A stretch of DNA of 64,000 nt from Endozoicomonas sp. Mp262 (GCF_025643335.1 NZ_CP092489.1:2242501-2306500), one strand, 5' to 3'; numbered from the stretch's first letter, positions 49,137-59,613 are shown. Notes: generated from the letters alone by a model not told the origin. Program-made: numbers and translations.

Positions 49137-50324
49137 ATGACGAAACCGATTGTACAACGCCCCCATCCCGTGGCCAGGCTGTGGCGGGATACCCGGATCA
49201 GATCATTTCTGATCCAGGGTTTCCTGATTCTGGGTTTGTTGGCCACGGGTGGCTGGATTATCCATAATACCCTGATGAATCTTGAATCGAGGGGTATCAG
49301 CACCGGGTTTGATTTTTTATCGCAACAGGCCGGGTTTGGCATTATCCAGTCCCTTGTGGATTACAATGAATCCCATAGTTTTGGTAAAACCTTTGTGGTG
49401 GGTGTTCTTAATACCCTGCTGGTTTCAGTGCTGGGTATTGTTGTTGCCACGATTCTAGGCTTTCTAATAGGTATCGCCCGACTATCTTCAAACTGGTTAT
49501 TGGCTCGCCTTGCAGGAGCATATATCGAGATATTTCGTAATATTCCCCTGCTATTACAAATTTTCTTCTGGTATTTTGCTGTGCTGGCGGCATTACCCCA
49601 TCCAAGGCAAAGCCTGGCGCTTGGTGATGCCATTTTTATGAGTGTTCGGGGTATTTATATTCCTGGCCCGGTTATGGAAGGGAATACCTCCTGGCTTATT
49701 ATCAGTTATGTGGCTGTTATTGGTATTTGTTTTTCTCTTTGGTATTTGAATCGGAAAATTTTGAATCCTAAAGGAAGGAATATCGCAGGGCTTGTGGGAT
49801 GGGTTGGATTACTTCTGGTTCTACCCTTGCTACTGGGCAGCTTTATTGATGGGGGAATCAGCTGGGAAAAACCGGTTCTGAAAGGATTTAACTTTACCGG
49901 TGGTATTGCCATTATTCCTGAGCTATGTGCCTTATTAATGGCCTTAAGTATTTATACCGCAGCGTTTATTGCTGAAATTGTCAGGGCAGGGATTGAATCT
50001 GTCAGCAAGGGACAAAAAGAGGCGGCAACTGCCTTAGGGCTGAAACCCGGTGTGGTATTAAGGCTGGTTATTATTCCACAGGCCATGCGTGTTGTTATTC
50101 CTCCCCTGACCAGTCAGTATCTCAACCTGGTGAAGAATTCATCACTGGCAACAGCCATTGGTTATCCTGATCTGGTTAATGTATTTGCGGGTACGACTCT
50201 GAATCAGACGGGGCAGGCAGTGGAAGTCATTTCAATGACAATGGCCGTGTATTTGTTGATCAGCCTGTTAGTCTCACTGTTTATGAATATTTATAACAAA
50301 AAAATGTCGTTGGTAGAGCGCTAA
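49137..50324 (+). CDS. aapQ: Amino-acid ABC transporter permease (AapQ type)
   Basis: The 395-residue membrane protein has the His/Glu/Gln permease start (VVGVLNTLLVSVLGIVVATI) and the cytoplasmic EAA loop AGIESVSKGQKEAATALGLK. The insert between helices is longer than in simple HisM proteins, as is typical for AapQ/BztB. It starts 5 nt after aapJ. Confidence 0.93.
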   Translation: MTKPIVQRPHPVARLWRDTRIRSFLIQGFLILGLLATGGWIIHNTLMNLESRGISTGFDFLSQQAGFGIIQSLVDYNESHSFGKTFVVGVLNTLLVSVLGIVVATILGFLIGIARLSSNWLLARLAGAYIEIFRNIPLLLQIFFWYFAVLAALPHPRQSLALGDAIFMSVRGIYIPGPVMEGNTSWLIISYVAVIGICFSLWYLNRKILNPKGRNIAGLVGWVGLLLVLPLLLGSFIDGGISWEKPVLKGFNFTGGIAIIPELCALLMALSIYTAAFIAEIVRAGIESVSKGQKEAATALGLKPGVVLRLVIIPQAMRVVIPPLTSQYLNLVKNSSLATAIGYPDLVNVFAGTTLNQTGQAVEVISMTMAVYLLISLLVSLFMNIYNKKMSLVER

Positions 50325-50334
50325 AAGATTAACT

Positions 50335-51420
50335 ATGCCAATTATTCCTGCGAGAAAACCACCCCTAAAAAGAAGCAGTGTCTCTGGCTGGTTCATTGAA
50401 AACTTATTCAGCTCACCAGCCAGTTCCATTCTGACACTGCTGATTTGCTATGGCGCCTATTTGGTTATCCCCCCGTTATGGCAATGGGGGGTGACAGATG
50501 CCCAGTGGTTTGGCAGTAGCAGTAACGACTGTGAAGGAAAGGGTGCCTGCTGGGCCTTTGTAACCACCCGGCTCAATCAATTTATTTATGGCTTCTATCC
50601 AGAAACAGAACAATGGCGTGGCAATGTGTTTTTTATTCAGCTGGCTGTTGTCATCAGTTGGCTGGTTATACCTAAAAGCCCATTCAAAACCCAGGTCCTG
50701 GCCTATGGATTACTGGCCATGCCCGTTGTTTCCTGGTGTCTGCTTTATGGCGGTTTTCTGGGGCTGGAACGGGTGGAAACCCACCTTTGGGGCGGGTTAA
50801 TGCTGACACTGCTGTTGGCTCTGGGAGGGATGATTGCCTCTCTTCCCTTTGGTGTTCTGCTGGCTCTGGGTCGGCGTTCTTCAATGCCCGTGGTGCGGGC
50901 GGTATCTACCGCTTATATTGAGCTTTGGCGGGGAGTCCCTTTGATTACGGTGCTGTTTATGGCATCGGTGATGCTTCCACTGTTTGTTCCGGAAGAAGTG
51001 GTGTTTGATAAACTGCTCAGGGCGCTTATCGGTATCATTATGTTTCAGTCTGCCTATATGGCAGAAGTGGTTCGGGGAGGATTGCAGGCTATACCAAAGG
51101 GGCAATTTGAGGCATTTGAAAGCCTGGGGCTCAGTTACTGGCAGGGAATGGGATTTATTATCCTGCCCCAGGCATTACGGCTGGTTATTCCGGGTATTGT
51201 TAATACATTTATTGCCCTGTTTAAGGATACCAGCCTGGTGTTGATTATTGGTCTGTTTGATTTACTGGCGATTGTCCAGGCCGGGTTGAATGATCCGAAC
51301 TGGCTTGGCAATGCGATAGAGGGCTATTTATTTGCCGGTCTGGTATTTTGGGCATTTTGCTTTGCTATGTCCCGTTATAGCCAGCGTCTTGAGCGGCTGC
51401 TGAAGCAAGAGCAAGGATAA
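50335..51420 (+). CDS. aapM: Amino-acid ABC transporter permease (AapM type)
   Basis: The 361-residue membrane protein has [20 protein letters not shown] and [20 protein letters not shown], and the EAA loop [20 protein letters not shown]. It pairs with the preceding permease. The long N-terminal part with an external loop ([18 protein letters not shown]) is usual for AapM/BztC. Confidence 0.93.
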   Translation: MPIIPARKPPLKRSSVSGWFIENLFSSPASSILTLLICYGAYLVIPPLWQWGVTDAQWFGSSSNDCEGKGACWAFVTTRLNQFIYGFYPETEQWRGNVFFIQLAVVISWLVIPKSPFKTQVLAYGLLAMPVVSWCLLYGGFLGLERVETHLWGGLMLTLLLALGGMIASLPFGVLLALGRRSSMPVVRAVSTAYIELWRGVPLITVLFMASVMLPLFVPEEVVFDKLLRALIGIIMFQSAYMAEVVRGGLQAIPKGQFEAFESLGLSYWQGMGFIILPQALRLVIPGIVNTFIALFKDTSLVLIIGLFDLLAIVQAGLNDPNWLGNAIEGYLFAGLVFWAFCFAMSRYSQRLERLLKQEQG

Positions 51421-51424
51421 AAAT

Positions 51425-52177
51425 ATGAATGCGGGTAGTGAACAGTCATCCCATATCATTGAAATTAGCGGACTGAACAAATGGTATGGCGAATTTCATG
51501 TACTACGGGATATTAATCTTAAAGTAACAAAAGGCGAAAAAATTGTTATCTGTGGTCCTTCAGGGTCAGGCAAATCCACTTTGATTCGCTGTATTAATCG
51601 TCTGGAAACCCATCAGGAAGGCGAGATTGTTGTGGATGGCACTTTACTGTCCCGGGATCTGAAAAACATTGAAAAAGTTCGCAGCGAAGTGGGCATGGTA
51701 TTTCAGCAATTTAATTTATTTCCCCATCTGACGGTGCTGGAAAACTGTACCCTGGCTCCTATCTGGGTTCGTAAACAACCGGTGAAAGACGCTGAGGCCC
51801 TTGCCATGGAATACCTGAAACGGGTCAAAATACCGGATCAGGCGGATAAATATCCGGGGCAACTGTCGGGTGGGCAGCAGCAACGGGTAGCCATTGCCCG
51901 AAGCCTGTGTATGAATCCGGAGGTTATGCTGTTTGATGAGCCAACCTCTGCCCTTGACCCGGAAATGATTAAAGAAGTCCTGGATGTTATGATTGAGCTG
52001 GCTCAGGACGGTATGACCATGCTGTGTGTCACCCATGAGATGGGGTTTGCCCGCACAGTGGCAGATCGGGTGATCTTTATGGATGAAGGGCAGATTATTG
52101 AGGAGGCAGAACCCGAGGTGTTTTTCAGTGCGCCAGCTTCAGGACGAACCCGGGCATTTCTTGGGCAGATACTCTAG
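51425..52177 (+). CDS. aapP: Amino-acid ABC transporter ATPase (AapP type)
   Basis: The 250-residue ATPase has Walker [11 protein letters not shown] loop [14 protein letters not shown], signature [15 protein letters not shown] and Walker [14 protein letters not shown]. It energises uptake by AapQM. It starts 4 nt after aapM, and a hairpin repeat follows its stop by about 10 nt. Confidence 0.96.
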   Translation: MNAGSEQSSHIIEISGLNKWYGEFHVLRDINLKVTKGEKIVICGPSGSGKSTLIRCINRLETHQEGEIVVDGTLLSRDLKNIEKVRSEVGMVFQQFNLFPHLTVLENCTLAPIWVRKQPVKDAEALAMEYLKRVKIPDQADKYPGQLSGGQQQRVAIARSLCMNPEVMLFDEPTSALDPEMIKEVLDVMIELAQDGMTMLCVTHEMGFARTVADRVIFMDEGQIIEEAEPEVFFSAPASGRTRAFLGQIL

Positions 52178-52186
52178 CCCGGATAT

Positions 52187-52297
52187 AATATCTATACAAG
52201 CTAAGCACCTCGTTCCCGGCGTCCCCGCTGGGAATGCATACGGGTGTTTCAGCTTACTCAATAACTGTATGGATATTACGCTTCCCTGCACTGGTGA
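52187..52297. repeat. Nested hairpin repeat (ctgcact-end family), copy after aapP
   Basis: Outer arms aatatctatacaag and gtatggatatt enclose a cgttcccgg/ccgctgggaa hairpin. The sequence continues as acgcttccctgcactgg. It aligns along its length with 61934-62044, with scattered differences. Confidence 0.75.
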
Positions 52298-52328
52298 TGT
52301 ACTGGTTCAGTAACTGGAAATAAGAAGT

Positions 52329-52826
52329 ATGGAAAAAATATTTGAAAACCTTATGTATTCAATACGATGGTTGCTTGCTCCCATATATCTCGGATTAGGC
52401 CTTGTGCTGGTGGCATTGCTGGTGGAGTTTTACCAGAGTATCTTTTATCTCATTACTCACGTGGTGGAGATGGGTGAAAGTGAGGTAACCCTGAAGGCAT
52501 TATCACTGATTGATGTCACCCTGGTGGGCGGACTGGTGGTGATGGTGATGTATTCAGGGTATGAAAATTTTGTTTCCAAACTGGATATTAAAGAGGGCAG
52601 GGAAAAGCTCAGCTGGCTTGGGAAAATGGACTCCGGTTCCCTGAAGGCTAAAGTGGCTGCCTCCATTGTTGCCATTTCATCTATTCACTTGCTAAAGATT
52701 TTTATGGATGCCGGCAATATCGATAATGAAAAGCTCAAGTGGTATGTGCTGATTCACCTGACCTTTGTTATATCTGCCTTTGGTATGGGGTATCTTGACT
52801 ATATAACCAAAAGGCAAAAAAGCTAA
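52329..52826 (+). CDS. YqhA-like (UPF0114) membrane protein
   Basis: The 165-residue protein matches the UPF0114 family: [40 protein letters not shown], and [20 protein letters not shown]. It has three to four membrane helices. Function is unknown for the family. It stands alone, convergent with yicG. Confidence 0.88.
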   Translation: MEKIFENLMYSIRWLLAPIYLGLGLVLVALLVEFYQSIFYLITHVVEMGESEVTLKALSLIDVTLVGGLVVMVMYSGYENFVSKLDIKEGREKLSWLGKMDSGSLKAKVAASIVAISSIHLLKIFMDAGNIDNEKLKWYVLIHLTFVISAFGMGYLDYITKRQKS

Positions 52827-52914
52827 ATCGCGCATAGCCGGACAATCGCAGTTTGATAGATCCGGGCAAGGCGCGCTTTGATGGTTTACCAGGGGAACGA
52901 GAAGCAGGCAGTAA

Positions 52915-53532
52915 TCAGTGGGAGGGCCCCTGGTAGTCAAACTTGGGAAGTTCCAGCTTTAATCGCACTGCCAGCATTCTTAAGGTAAACCCTGTAACCA
53001 GAGTGATAATTACGACAATGGGTTGATTAAGGTCGAACATCATTAAACCAAAATAAAGCCCAATGGCCGCAAGGGATATGCTGGCATAGAGTTCTTTTCG
53101 GAAGACCAGGGGGACGTCATTACAAAGAATATCCCGCAACACTCCGCCAAAAACACCGGTGATGACCGCCATAATCGCGGCAATGATATAGCCATGCCCG
53201 AGGTCCAGTGTCTTCTGGGCGCCGATTATGCTGAACGTGATCAAACCGATGGCATCAAGAATTAAAAACAGCTTGAGCATTTTCTTCATGTAGTGGCTCA
53301 GGAGTATGGTAATCACTGCCGCTATTGCCGTGATAACGATATATTCAGGATGCTTAATCCAGGTGAGCGGATAGCTTCCTAGCAGCATATCCCTTACTGA
53401 GCCGCCGCCAATAGCTGTAATACAGGCAATGAATATGACACCTACCGGATCCATATTTTTGCGGCCAGCAGATAGCGCACCGGTCATGGCTTCAGCAGTG
53501 ATCGCGATAACGTATAAAACTGTCAGCAACAT
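52915..53532 (-). CDS. yicG: UPF0126/TRIC-like membrane protein (YicG type)
   Basis: The 205-residue protein has two similar halves, each with a glycine-rich turn followed by RD: AIGGGSVRDMLLGSYPL and GVFGGVLRDILCNDVPL. It resembles E. coli YicG closely (AITAEAMTGALSAGRKNMD start). The family belongs to the TRIC-type trimeric cation channels. A GGGAG site supports the start at 53532 rather than 53589. It is divergent from a yadS-like paralogue. Confidence 0.9.
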   Translation of the reverse strand: MLLTVLYVIAITAEAMTGALSAGRKNMDPVGVIFIACITAIGGGSVRDMLLGSYPLTWIKHPEYIVITAIAAVITILLSHYMKKMLKLFLILDAIGLITFSIIGAQKTLDLGHGYIIAAIMAVITGVFGGVLRDILCNDVPLVFRKELYASISLAAIGLYFGLMMFDLNQPIVVIITLVTGFTLRMLAVRLKLELPKFDYQGPSH

Positions 53533-53701
53533 TAAAGACTCCCAGGTGGGGTTAAGCAAAGAAGATTGAAAGGCGCGGGATAGTAACAAACTGTCTTGAG
53601 CTTCCTAATACGTACAACTAGCGCTGTTTCAGGTGTTTTGAAATGAAGAAAAGTCATATAATTCGTTTTTCGCAGAAATAATTATGATGATGGTGGGCGA
53701 A

Positions 53702-54328
53702 ATGCTTTTCTACTATACGGATCTGCTGGGAACGGCCGTATTTGCTATCACTGGTATATTAGTAGCCTGTAGAAAAAATATGGATTTATTTGGTGCCTTT
53801 GTCCTGGCATTTGTGACGGCAGTGGGTGGTGGTTCGATTCGTGATATATTGCTTGGGGCTAATCCGGTTTTCTGGATAGGCGACACCAATTACATACTGG
53901 TGGTTATTGCAACCACAGTTGTAACCTTGCCATTGCGTCATTGGCACAAGCAGTTTTATTGGCCATTGCAGTTGCTGGATGCCCTGGGACTGGCCGTCTT
54001 TACTGTTATTGGTACCAGCAAGGCCTTGGCTTTCGGTGCATCACCCATTGTCGCTGTTATGATGGGTGGACTCACCGGTTGCGGTGGAGGAGCGCTGCGG
54101 GATGTGTTAGCGGGTGACGTCCCCATGGTGCTCAGGAAAGAGATTTATGCCTTTGCAGCCATTGCCGGAGGGGCGCTCTATATCGTGTTAGAGCCTGTTA
54201 TGGGGCAGGGGGCTGATTTGACGGCCCTCACTATTTTTGTGGTGCTGGCCATCAGGGTATTGTCCCTGTACAAGGGAATATCCCTGCCTCCCTTTATGTT
54301 GCCCAACTTCCATGGACGCCAGAAATAG
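53702..54328 (+). CDS. yadS: UPF0126/TRIC-like membrane protein (YadS type)
   Basis: The 208-residue protein has the same two-half design as its divergent neighbour: AVGGGSIRDILLGANPVFWI and GCGGGALRDVLAGDVPMVLR. Its beginning (LLGTAVFAITGILVACRKNM) is closer to E. coli YadS. It is probably a small cation channel. The start at 53702 matches the family. An earlier in-frame ATG at 53684 exists. Confidence 0.88.
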   Translation: MLFYYTDLLGTAVFAITGILVACRKNMDLFGAFVLAFVTAVGGGSIRDILLGANPVFWIGDTNYILVVIATTVVTLPLRHWHKQFYWPLQLLDALGLAVFTVIGTSKALAFGASPIVAVMMGGLTGCGGGALRDVLAGDVPMVLRKEIYAFAAIAGGALYIVLEPVMGQGADLTALTIFVVLAIRVLSLYKGISLPPFMLPNFHGRQK

Positions 54329-54342
54329 GCGTTATTGCAGAT

Positions 54343-54388
54343 GGTTGATAGTTGATGGTGAAATACACTTTTCCATCAACTATCAACC
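54343..54388. repeat. Intergenic hairpin after yadS
   Basis: The halves ggttgatagttgatgg and ccatcaactatcaacc form a perfect 16-bp stem around 14 nt. There is no T run. The rest of the gap to fadL (54389-54709) is AT-rich with no gene and should hold the fadL promoter. Confidence 0.7.
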
Positions 54389-54709
54389 CGCTGTTTGTAT
54401 GTAAAAGCTGTGTAAATGTTGGCCTTTTATTGTAACTGGCTGAGAATATCTTCTGAATAAATAATGGTTTTTCTGTATTTATAATATGGATTCTGAGCTT
54501 ATTGCGGCTTTGGGTAGGTGGTTATATGTAACCTTTGTCGTTAAAACGCTACGCTCTGAAACAAAAAGTAACAGACTGATCTGAAAAACCTCTATAAAAT
54601 TCAGTCCGGTTATAAATCAAGTGACGAAGATCACAATATTCCCTGTGCAACTTCTCTTCCATTTCTACAAAAGGACGCACAGGTTTCGGGGTTTACACTA
54701 GGGGTTATT

Positions 54710-56026
54710 ATGCAGTTCCCATTCAATCGCAAGGTTCTCCTTGCTTCCGCTGTTGCACTCGCCACCCAGGCCAGTTTCATCCAGGCTGCCGGATTCAGCG
54801 TTAATGAGCATTCCGCCAGTTCCATGGGGACAGCCTATGCCGGTCGTGCTTCCAATGCTGAAGATGCCTCTATTGGTGCAGCTAACCCGGCGGGTATTGC
54901 CCTGCTGGATAGCCATCAGGTTACTGTGGGTTCTGCGGTTGTCCTGGAGGGAGGGAATTTTGAAAATGGGAATTTTGATAACACACATGTTCCTGCTAGT
55001 TCTTCCAAAAGTGAAAACTTTCTAAAAACAACGGCAGTGCCTTTTGGTCACTATGTTTTACCTGTTAATGATAAGTTTACATTTGGCCTGAATGCCTATG
55101 CACCATTTGGTTTGAACCTTGATTATGACGATGAGTTTGCGGGTCGTTACTTTGGTGATAAAACTCTTATCGAGAATGTTAATCTGCAAAGCACCTTTGC
55201 CTATAAAATTCAGGAAAATTTGTCAATTGGTATTGGTCTGACAGCGTCTTATCTTAGTGGTGAATTAACACAGAAAAAATATAAGAATATTAGTGGAGTT
55301 AAACTCAAAGATATTGATGCCGTTGTTAAAGGTGATGACCTTGCCTTCACATGGAATGTTGGTGTTATCTGGAAGCCAAGTGATGTTACAACCTTAGGTG
55401 CTTCTTATCATGCAGCTACCAAATTTAAGCTGACAGGTGATATTACTGCTACTAATATCAATGTGCCTCTTATCGGTAATCTTGATTTCAAGCACAAAGG
55501 AGAACTCGAAGTAACCATGCCGGAGCGTGTGATCTTTAGTGGTACGCATCAGCTTAATGAGCAGTGGACTGTAATGGCTGATGCAGCATGGACTCGCTGG
55601 AGCCAACTTGATAGCATTACTATTGTTGATAAGGAAGCTACGTCTTTACAAAATGGCACAACACATGTACCAATGAATTGGCGTAATGTTTGGGCGCTGT
55701 CTGTTGGTACTGCCTATAAGGTGAATGACCAGTGGACATTAAAAACCGGTTATATGTTTGATCAGTCTCCAACTACAGATGATAACCGAACCGTTCGTGC
55801 GCCTGATAATGATCGTCACTGGCTAACTGCTGGAGCTAAGTGGAACGCAACAAAGGATATGACCTTTGATTTCTCCGCTGCTTACGTCATGTTGAAAGAT
55901 GGCAAGATTACTGAGAATGCTCATGAGACCGATGGCTCCGTTGATGATGGCTATGGTACGCTGACCGGTGAATACAAAGACCAGGCTTCCTGGGTACTGT
56001 CCGCTCAGATGACCTACCGCTTCTAA
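54710..56026 (+). CDS. fadL: Outer membrane long-chain fatty acid transporter FadL
   Basis: The 438-residue barrel protein has a signal peptide (ASAVALATQASFIQA) and the FadL start AGFSVNEHSASSMGTAYAG, with the NPA motif in GAANPAGIALL. The C-terminal strand ends in Phe (SAQMTYRF). It imports long-chain fatty acids or other hydrophobic compounds. The middle (about residues 180-280) is AT-richer and less conserved than the ends, so the substrate is uncertain. Confidence 0.93.
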   Translation: MQFPFNRKVLLASAVALATQASFIQAAGFSVNEHSASSMGTAYAGRASNAEDASIGAANPAGIALLDSHQVTVGSAVVLEGGNFENGNFDNTHVPASSSKSENFLKTTAVPFGHYVLPVNDKFTFGLNAYAPFGLNLDYDDEFAGRYFGDKTLIENVNLQSTFAYKIQENLSIGIGLTASYLSGELTQKKYKNISGVKLKDIDAVVKGDDLAFTWNVGVIWKPSDVTTLGASYHAATKFKLTGDITATNINVPLIGNLDFKHKGELEVTMPERVIFSGTHQLNEQWTVMADAAWTRWSQLDSITIVDKEATSLQNGTTHVPMNWRNVWALSVGTAYKVNDQWTLKTGYMFDQSPTTDDNRTVRAPDNDRHWLTAGAKWNATKDMTFDFSAAYVMLKDGKITENAHETDGSVDDGYGTLTGEYKDQASWVLSAQMTYRF

Positions 56027-56047
56027 TCGATTTTTTCGAGTAACAGT

Positions 56048-56083
56048 GTGAAAAAAAACGGCATTTTTATATGCCGTTTTTTT
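56048..56083 (+). terminator. Terminator after fadL
   Basis: The halves aaaaaacggcat and atgccgtttttt form a strong hairpin with a T run, 22 nt after the fadL stop. Confidence 0.9.
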
Positions 56084-56189
56084 ATGGGCTATTTTTAACC
56101 CGGTCTACAGGATGGCTTGCATAGGGGGCACGCCTATTTAGCGGGCTATGGTATTGTAGATGAGTCAATGGATTAAGGATGTAGGCGTC

Positions 56190-56744
56190 ATGTTAAGTGT
56201 AATAAATAAAATAGTGGCACTGGGACTGGCCGGGTTCCTGTTGGCAGGCTGTAGCACGGTGGAGAAAAGTGTCACTGGAGCTAATGAGTCGGTTGATACT
56301 GCTAAAGCCTGTGCTGCCCTGGAAAAAGTATTTTTAAATAGTGAGGATGGTTTTAAGGCCATTCGCCTGAAACCCCGCTTTCACAACAAGATCACTTTAT
56401 GGAAGAGCAGCTATCAGGTGATTGAGGGGAGCTGTGAGATTTGGCAATGGTCTAACCGGTACAGCTATGTTTGCAGTCGTGTATTGCCCGATGAACTGAC
56501 GGCGCAGCAAGTGTATAACCGTGCCAGGGAGCATATTAGCCAGTGCCTGACAGGTGCTGAACATGCATGGTCTGTACAGGCAGGTAGTTTGCCAGATAAA
56601 AAAGGAGAAAAAACAGACTACCTGCTAAACGGACAAGCTCGAGGGTCCCTGCAAAGAGTGCGAACTGGGGGTCTGTTCTCCAGCGACTGGACGGTGTATC
56701 TGCTGATAGACTCACCCAAACTTAACATTCCTTCATCGCGCTAG
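56190..56744 (+). CDS. Small lipoprotein, function unknown
   Basis: The 184-residue product starts with a lipoprotein signal (GLAGFLLAGCSTVEKS), the lipobox being LAGC. The mature part has several Cys (DTAKACAALE, GSCEIWQWSNRY, VCSRVL, ISQCLTG) and no domain that I recognise. It would be anchored in the outer or inner membrane. The residue after Cys is Ser, which favours the outer membrane by the E. coli rule. The gene is single. Confidence 0.7.
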   Translation: MLSVINKIVALGLAGFLLAGCSTVEKSVTGANESVDTAKACAALEKVFLNSEDGFKAIRLKPRFHNKITLWKSSYQVIEGSCEIWQWSNRYSYVCSRVLPDELTAQQVYNRAREHISQCLTGAEHAWSVQAGSLPDKKGEKTDYLLNGQARGSLQRVRTGGLFSSDWTVYLLIDSPKLNIPSSR

Positions 56745-56789
56745 CCTGGCTGAACGGTGGTGAAGGTCGTAATTAATCTCGTTCCCAGC

Positions 56790-56893
56790 TTGAAAACCGG
56801 ATATTTATAGCTTGCTTATTCTGCGAAGTGGCTCCTAAAGCGTGCCTTGCACAGGTCTATCGAATAATGGTGTTCTAACCGGGCGCGGTTTAG
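56790..56893. repeat. Dispersed ~105-bp repeat, copy 2 (after yaaA)
   Basis: This pairs with the copy at 47202. It begins in a gttcccagct remnant of the REP-like hairpin family and ends cgggcgcggtttag, 24 nt from the yaaA stop. Confidence 0.7.
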
Positions 56894-56917
56894 GCGGGCA
56901 GTCAGTAGAAAAAGTTA

Positions 56918-57697
56918 TCAACCATCAACCTGGTCTCTGATAAAAATCCATTTATCGTCTGTGGACATGTCTTTATTAAACAGGTAGCCGGCATAGTCGA
57001 ATTGCTTGAGTTTATCAGCCTGGGTAATGCTGTTATCAATGGCATAGCGACACATAAGACCCCGGGCTTTTTTGGCGTAAAAGCTGATGATTTTATATTG
57101 ACCGTTTTTCCAGTCTTTAAACACCGGGGTAATCACTCTGGCCTGAAGCTGCTTTGGTTTGATCGCCTTAAAGTATTCATTGGAGGCGAGATTGACCAGG
57201 GTATGACTTTTTTGTTCAGCCAGTGTCTCATTCAGCTTTTCTGTAATCAGGTTCCCCCAAAAACTATAAAGATCCTTCCCTCTGGGGTTGCTGAATTTTA
57301 TGCCCATTTCAAGACGGTAGGCCTGCATAAGATCCAGGGGACGGAGGATGCCATAAAGGCCGGATAATATTCGCAGGTGTTTTTGGGCAAACTGTAGTTG
57401 CTTTTCAGACAGGCTGGCGGCATCCAGTCCCACGTAAACATCTCCGGTGAAGGCCAGGGCAGCCTGTTTGGCATTGGTCAGGGAACATTGGGGCGACCAT
57501 GCCTGATATCGGGCTGTATTGAGCTGTGCCAGCTTGTCACTGATACTCATCAGGCTGCCCAGTTGCGCTGGACTCAGCTGGCGAAGCTTATTGATAAGCA
57601 GCTCGGACTGATCCATAAAGTCAGGGGTGGTGTAGTTCCCTGTTGCTGCCGGTGTTTCGTAGTCCAGAGATTTGGCAGGGGATACAACAAGCAGCAT
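56918..57697 (-). CDS. yaaA: Peroxide stress protein YaaA (DUF328)
   Basis: The 259-residue protein starts [16 protein letters not shown] and contains [46 protein letters not shown] and [17 protein letters not shown], all hallmarks of YaaA. It lowers free iron and protects DNA during hydrogen peroxide stress in E. coli. Length is normal. It is a single gene. Confidence 0.95.
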   Translation of the reverse strand: MLLVVSPAKSLDYETPAATGNYTTPDFMDQSELLINKLRQLSPAQLGSLMSISDKLAQLNTARYQAWSPQCSLTNAKQAALAFTGDVYVGLDAASLSEKQLQFAQKHLRILSGLYGILRPLDLMQAYRLEMGIKFSNPRGKDLYSFWGNLITEKLNETLAEQKSHTLVNLASNEYFKAIKPKQLQARVITPVFKDWKNGQYKIISFYAKKARGLMCRYAIDNSITQADKLKQFDYAGYLFNKDMSTDDKWIFIRDQVDG

Positions 57698-58187
57698 AAA
57701 GGTTCCTTATAAACAGTCGTAAAAGAGCTTCCATAGTAGATGAGAGTCTGGGTCTTGGATAGGGGGGGCTATTTGTTTTCTTCAGCAGCCCCTATCCTGC
57801 TTCCGAAAGAGTACTCCCTGCGACCTGGCAGGGAGGTGAATTTCGTTTTCCATAGTGCTACTATGTATTTGTCCTTGTGACCTACCCTCGGACAGAGGGA
57901 AAGTAAAGTCTGTGGAGTTAATGTAAGTCTCTTTGAAGCCATAACCATGAAGCAGAAACCTGTGTAAAATCGCGAGAAAGTAGCACCCTGTAACAGGAAT
58001 CCTCCAGCGATCTAGTGCAGCCAAGCGTTAAAGACCACACACCGTTCGCACTGAGCCTGTCGAAGTGCGGGGACTCTATCCTTCGACAAGCTCAGGATGA
58101 ACGGGGTGTATACCTATCAACGCTTCGCTGCACTAGCTGGAGGAGGATGTCAAAAGTATGGTATAGGTGTGAGTTTGTGGTTTTTCT
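57698..58187. other. Intergenic region with a nested palindromic repeat
   Basis: This 490-bp convergent gap lies between the start of yaaA and the end of gdhA. It holds the palindromic element at 58001-58143. The rest (57698-58000) has no supported gene. Confidence 0.5.
58001..58143. repeat. Nested palindromic element with a REP core
   Basis: Outer arms cctccagc and ctggagg flank ctagtgcagccaagcgtt and its inverse aacgcttcgctgcactag. The centre is a long imperfect hairpin (ccgttcgcactgagcctg with ttcgacaagctcag, ending gaacgg) of the REP type found widely in Gammaproteobacteria. The ctgcacta arms are shared with the repeats at 52187 and 61913. Confidence 0.75.
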
Positions 58188-59534
58188 CTAAACAACCCCA
58201 TAAGCCAACATGGCATTGGCCACTTTCTTGAAGCCCGCAATATTGGCACCTTTTACATAATCGATGTAATCACCCTCCCGACCATGCTCTACACATTGTT
58301 CATGGATTTTTCGCATAATAGTGTGCAGACGGTCTTCCAGCTCTTCAATTGACCAGGAAAGACGCATGCTGTTTTGGCTCATTTCCAGCCCGGATACCGC
58401 GACGCCACCGGCATTGGCAGCCTTGGCCGGGGCAAACAGTACACCCGCTTCCCGAAGGCAGTGACTGGCTTCCAGAGTGGCGGGCATATTGGCTCCCTCG
58501 GCAACAACCATACAGCCATTTTTAATCAAGGTTTTTGCATCTTCCAGTTGCAACTCATTCTGGGTGGCACAGGCAAAGGCCGCCTGGCAGGGGTATTGCC
58601 ATACTGAGGTTTCGGGATTGAACTGGCAATGGAAATGCTCGGCAAACTCATTGATTCTTCCCCGACGGTTTTCTTTCAGGTCGATTAACCAGTCCATTTG
58701 TTCCCGGGACAGTCCTTCCGGTACATGAATGCTTCCGGATGAGTCTGACAGGGCAACAACATAGCCTCCCTGCTGCATAATTTTTTGGGCTGCATACAGG
58801 GCAACATTGCCAGAGCCTGAAACAACACAGCGTTTACCAGCCAGTTCCTGATTGTGCTTTTTTAATAGTTCTTCAGTGAAGAATACAGTGCCATAGCCCG
58901 TGGCTTCTTTTCGAATCAGGCTGCCACCAAATTCAAGGCCTTTTCCGGTAAGAACCCCCTGGAATTGATTTTCAAGCCGTTTGTACTGCCCGAACATATA
59001 GCTTATTTCACGGCTTCCGACGCCTATATCGCCGGCAGGAATATCGGTGTGGGCACCAATATGTTTATGTAACTCGGTCATAAATGACTGGCAGAAGCGC
59101 ATAACCTCCCGGTCACTTTTGCCTTTAGGGTTGAAATCAGCCCCCCCTTTAGCGGCTCCCAGTGGCAACGTTGTCAGGCTGTTTTTAAAGGTTTGTTCAA
59201 AGCCGAGGAACTTCAGGGTATCAAGGGTAAGGGTCGGGCTAAATCTTAGCCCTCCCTTATAGGGGCCGATGGCATTATTAAACTGGACACGACAGCCGCG
59301 ATTCACCCGGATATGTCCCTCATCATCTTCCCAGCACACTCGGAATAAAATAATGCGGTCGGGTTCCGTCATTCTCTCGAGAATACGTTCTTTGACATAT
59401 TTCGGATGCCTGTTGATAAAAGGAATGACACTTTCGGCAACTTCTTGGACTGCCTGGTGAAAATCCGGTTCATTGGGATTTCGTTTCACCAGGCCATGCA
59501 TAAAATCATCGAGATCGAGCTGATTTGAGAACAT
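58188..59534 (-). CDS. gdhA: NADP-specific glutamate dehydrogenase
   Basis: The 448-residue enzyme interconverts glutamate and 2-oxoglutarate plus ammonia. It has GPYKGGLRFSP, the catalytic Lys region LGAAKGGADFNPKGKSD, the dinucleotide motif VVSGSGNVALYAAQKI and the C-terminal VKGANIAGFKKVANAML. Hexameric NADP-type length. The start at 59534 has an AAGGT site. A longer frame to 59645 overlaps the divergent gene and is rejected. Confidence 0.96.
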   Translation of the reverse strand: MFSNQLDLDDFMHGLVKRNPNEPDFHQAVQEVAESVIPFINRHPKYVKERILERMTEPDRIILFRVCWEDDEGHIRVNRGCRVQFNNAIGPYKGGLRFSPTLTLDTLKFLGFEQTFKNSLTTLPLGAAKGGADFNPKGKSDREVMRFCQSFMTELHKHIGAHTDIPAGDIGVGSREISYMFGQYKRLENQFQGVLTGKGLEFGGSLIRKEATGYGTVFFTEELLKKHNQELAGKRCVVSGSGNVALYAAQKIMQQGGYVVALSDSSGSIHVPEGLSREQMDWLIDLKENRRGRINEFAEHFHCQFNPETSVWQYPCQAAFACATQNELQLEDAKTLIKNGCMVVAEGANMPATLEASHCLREAGVLFAPAKAANAGGVAVSGLEMSQNSMRLSWSIEELEDRLHTIMRKIHEQCVEHGREGDYIDYVKGANIAGFKKVANAMLAYGVV

Positions 59535-59613
59535 AGGTTGAGTACCTTGCAGCGGGTAACTTTTTTTAGGCATGATAAGCCTAGCGAGGAGTTTAACCGG
59601 CAAGGGGGGGCAT

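Noticed and set aside
58038-58103. CRISPR-like repeat
   Set aside because: It is a single REP-type palindrome. No regularly spaced direct repeats were seen anywhere in the window.
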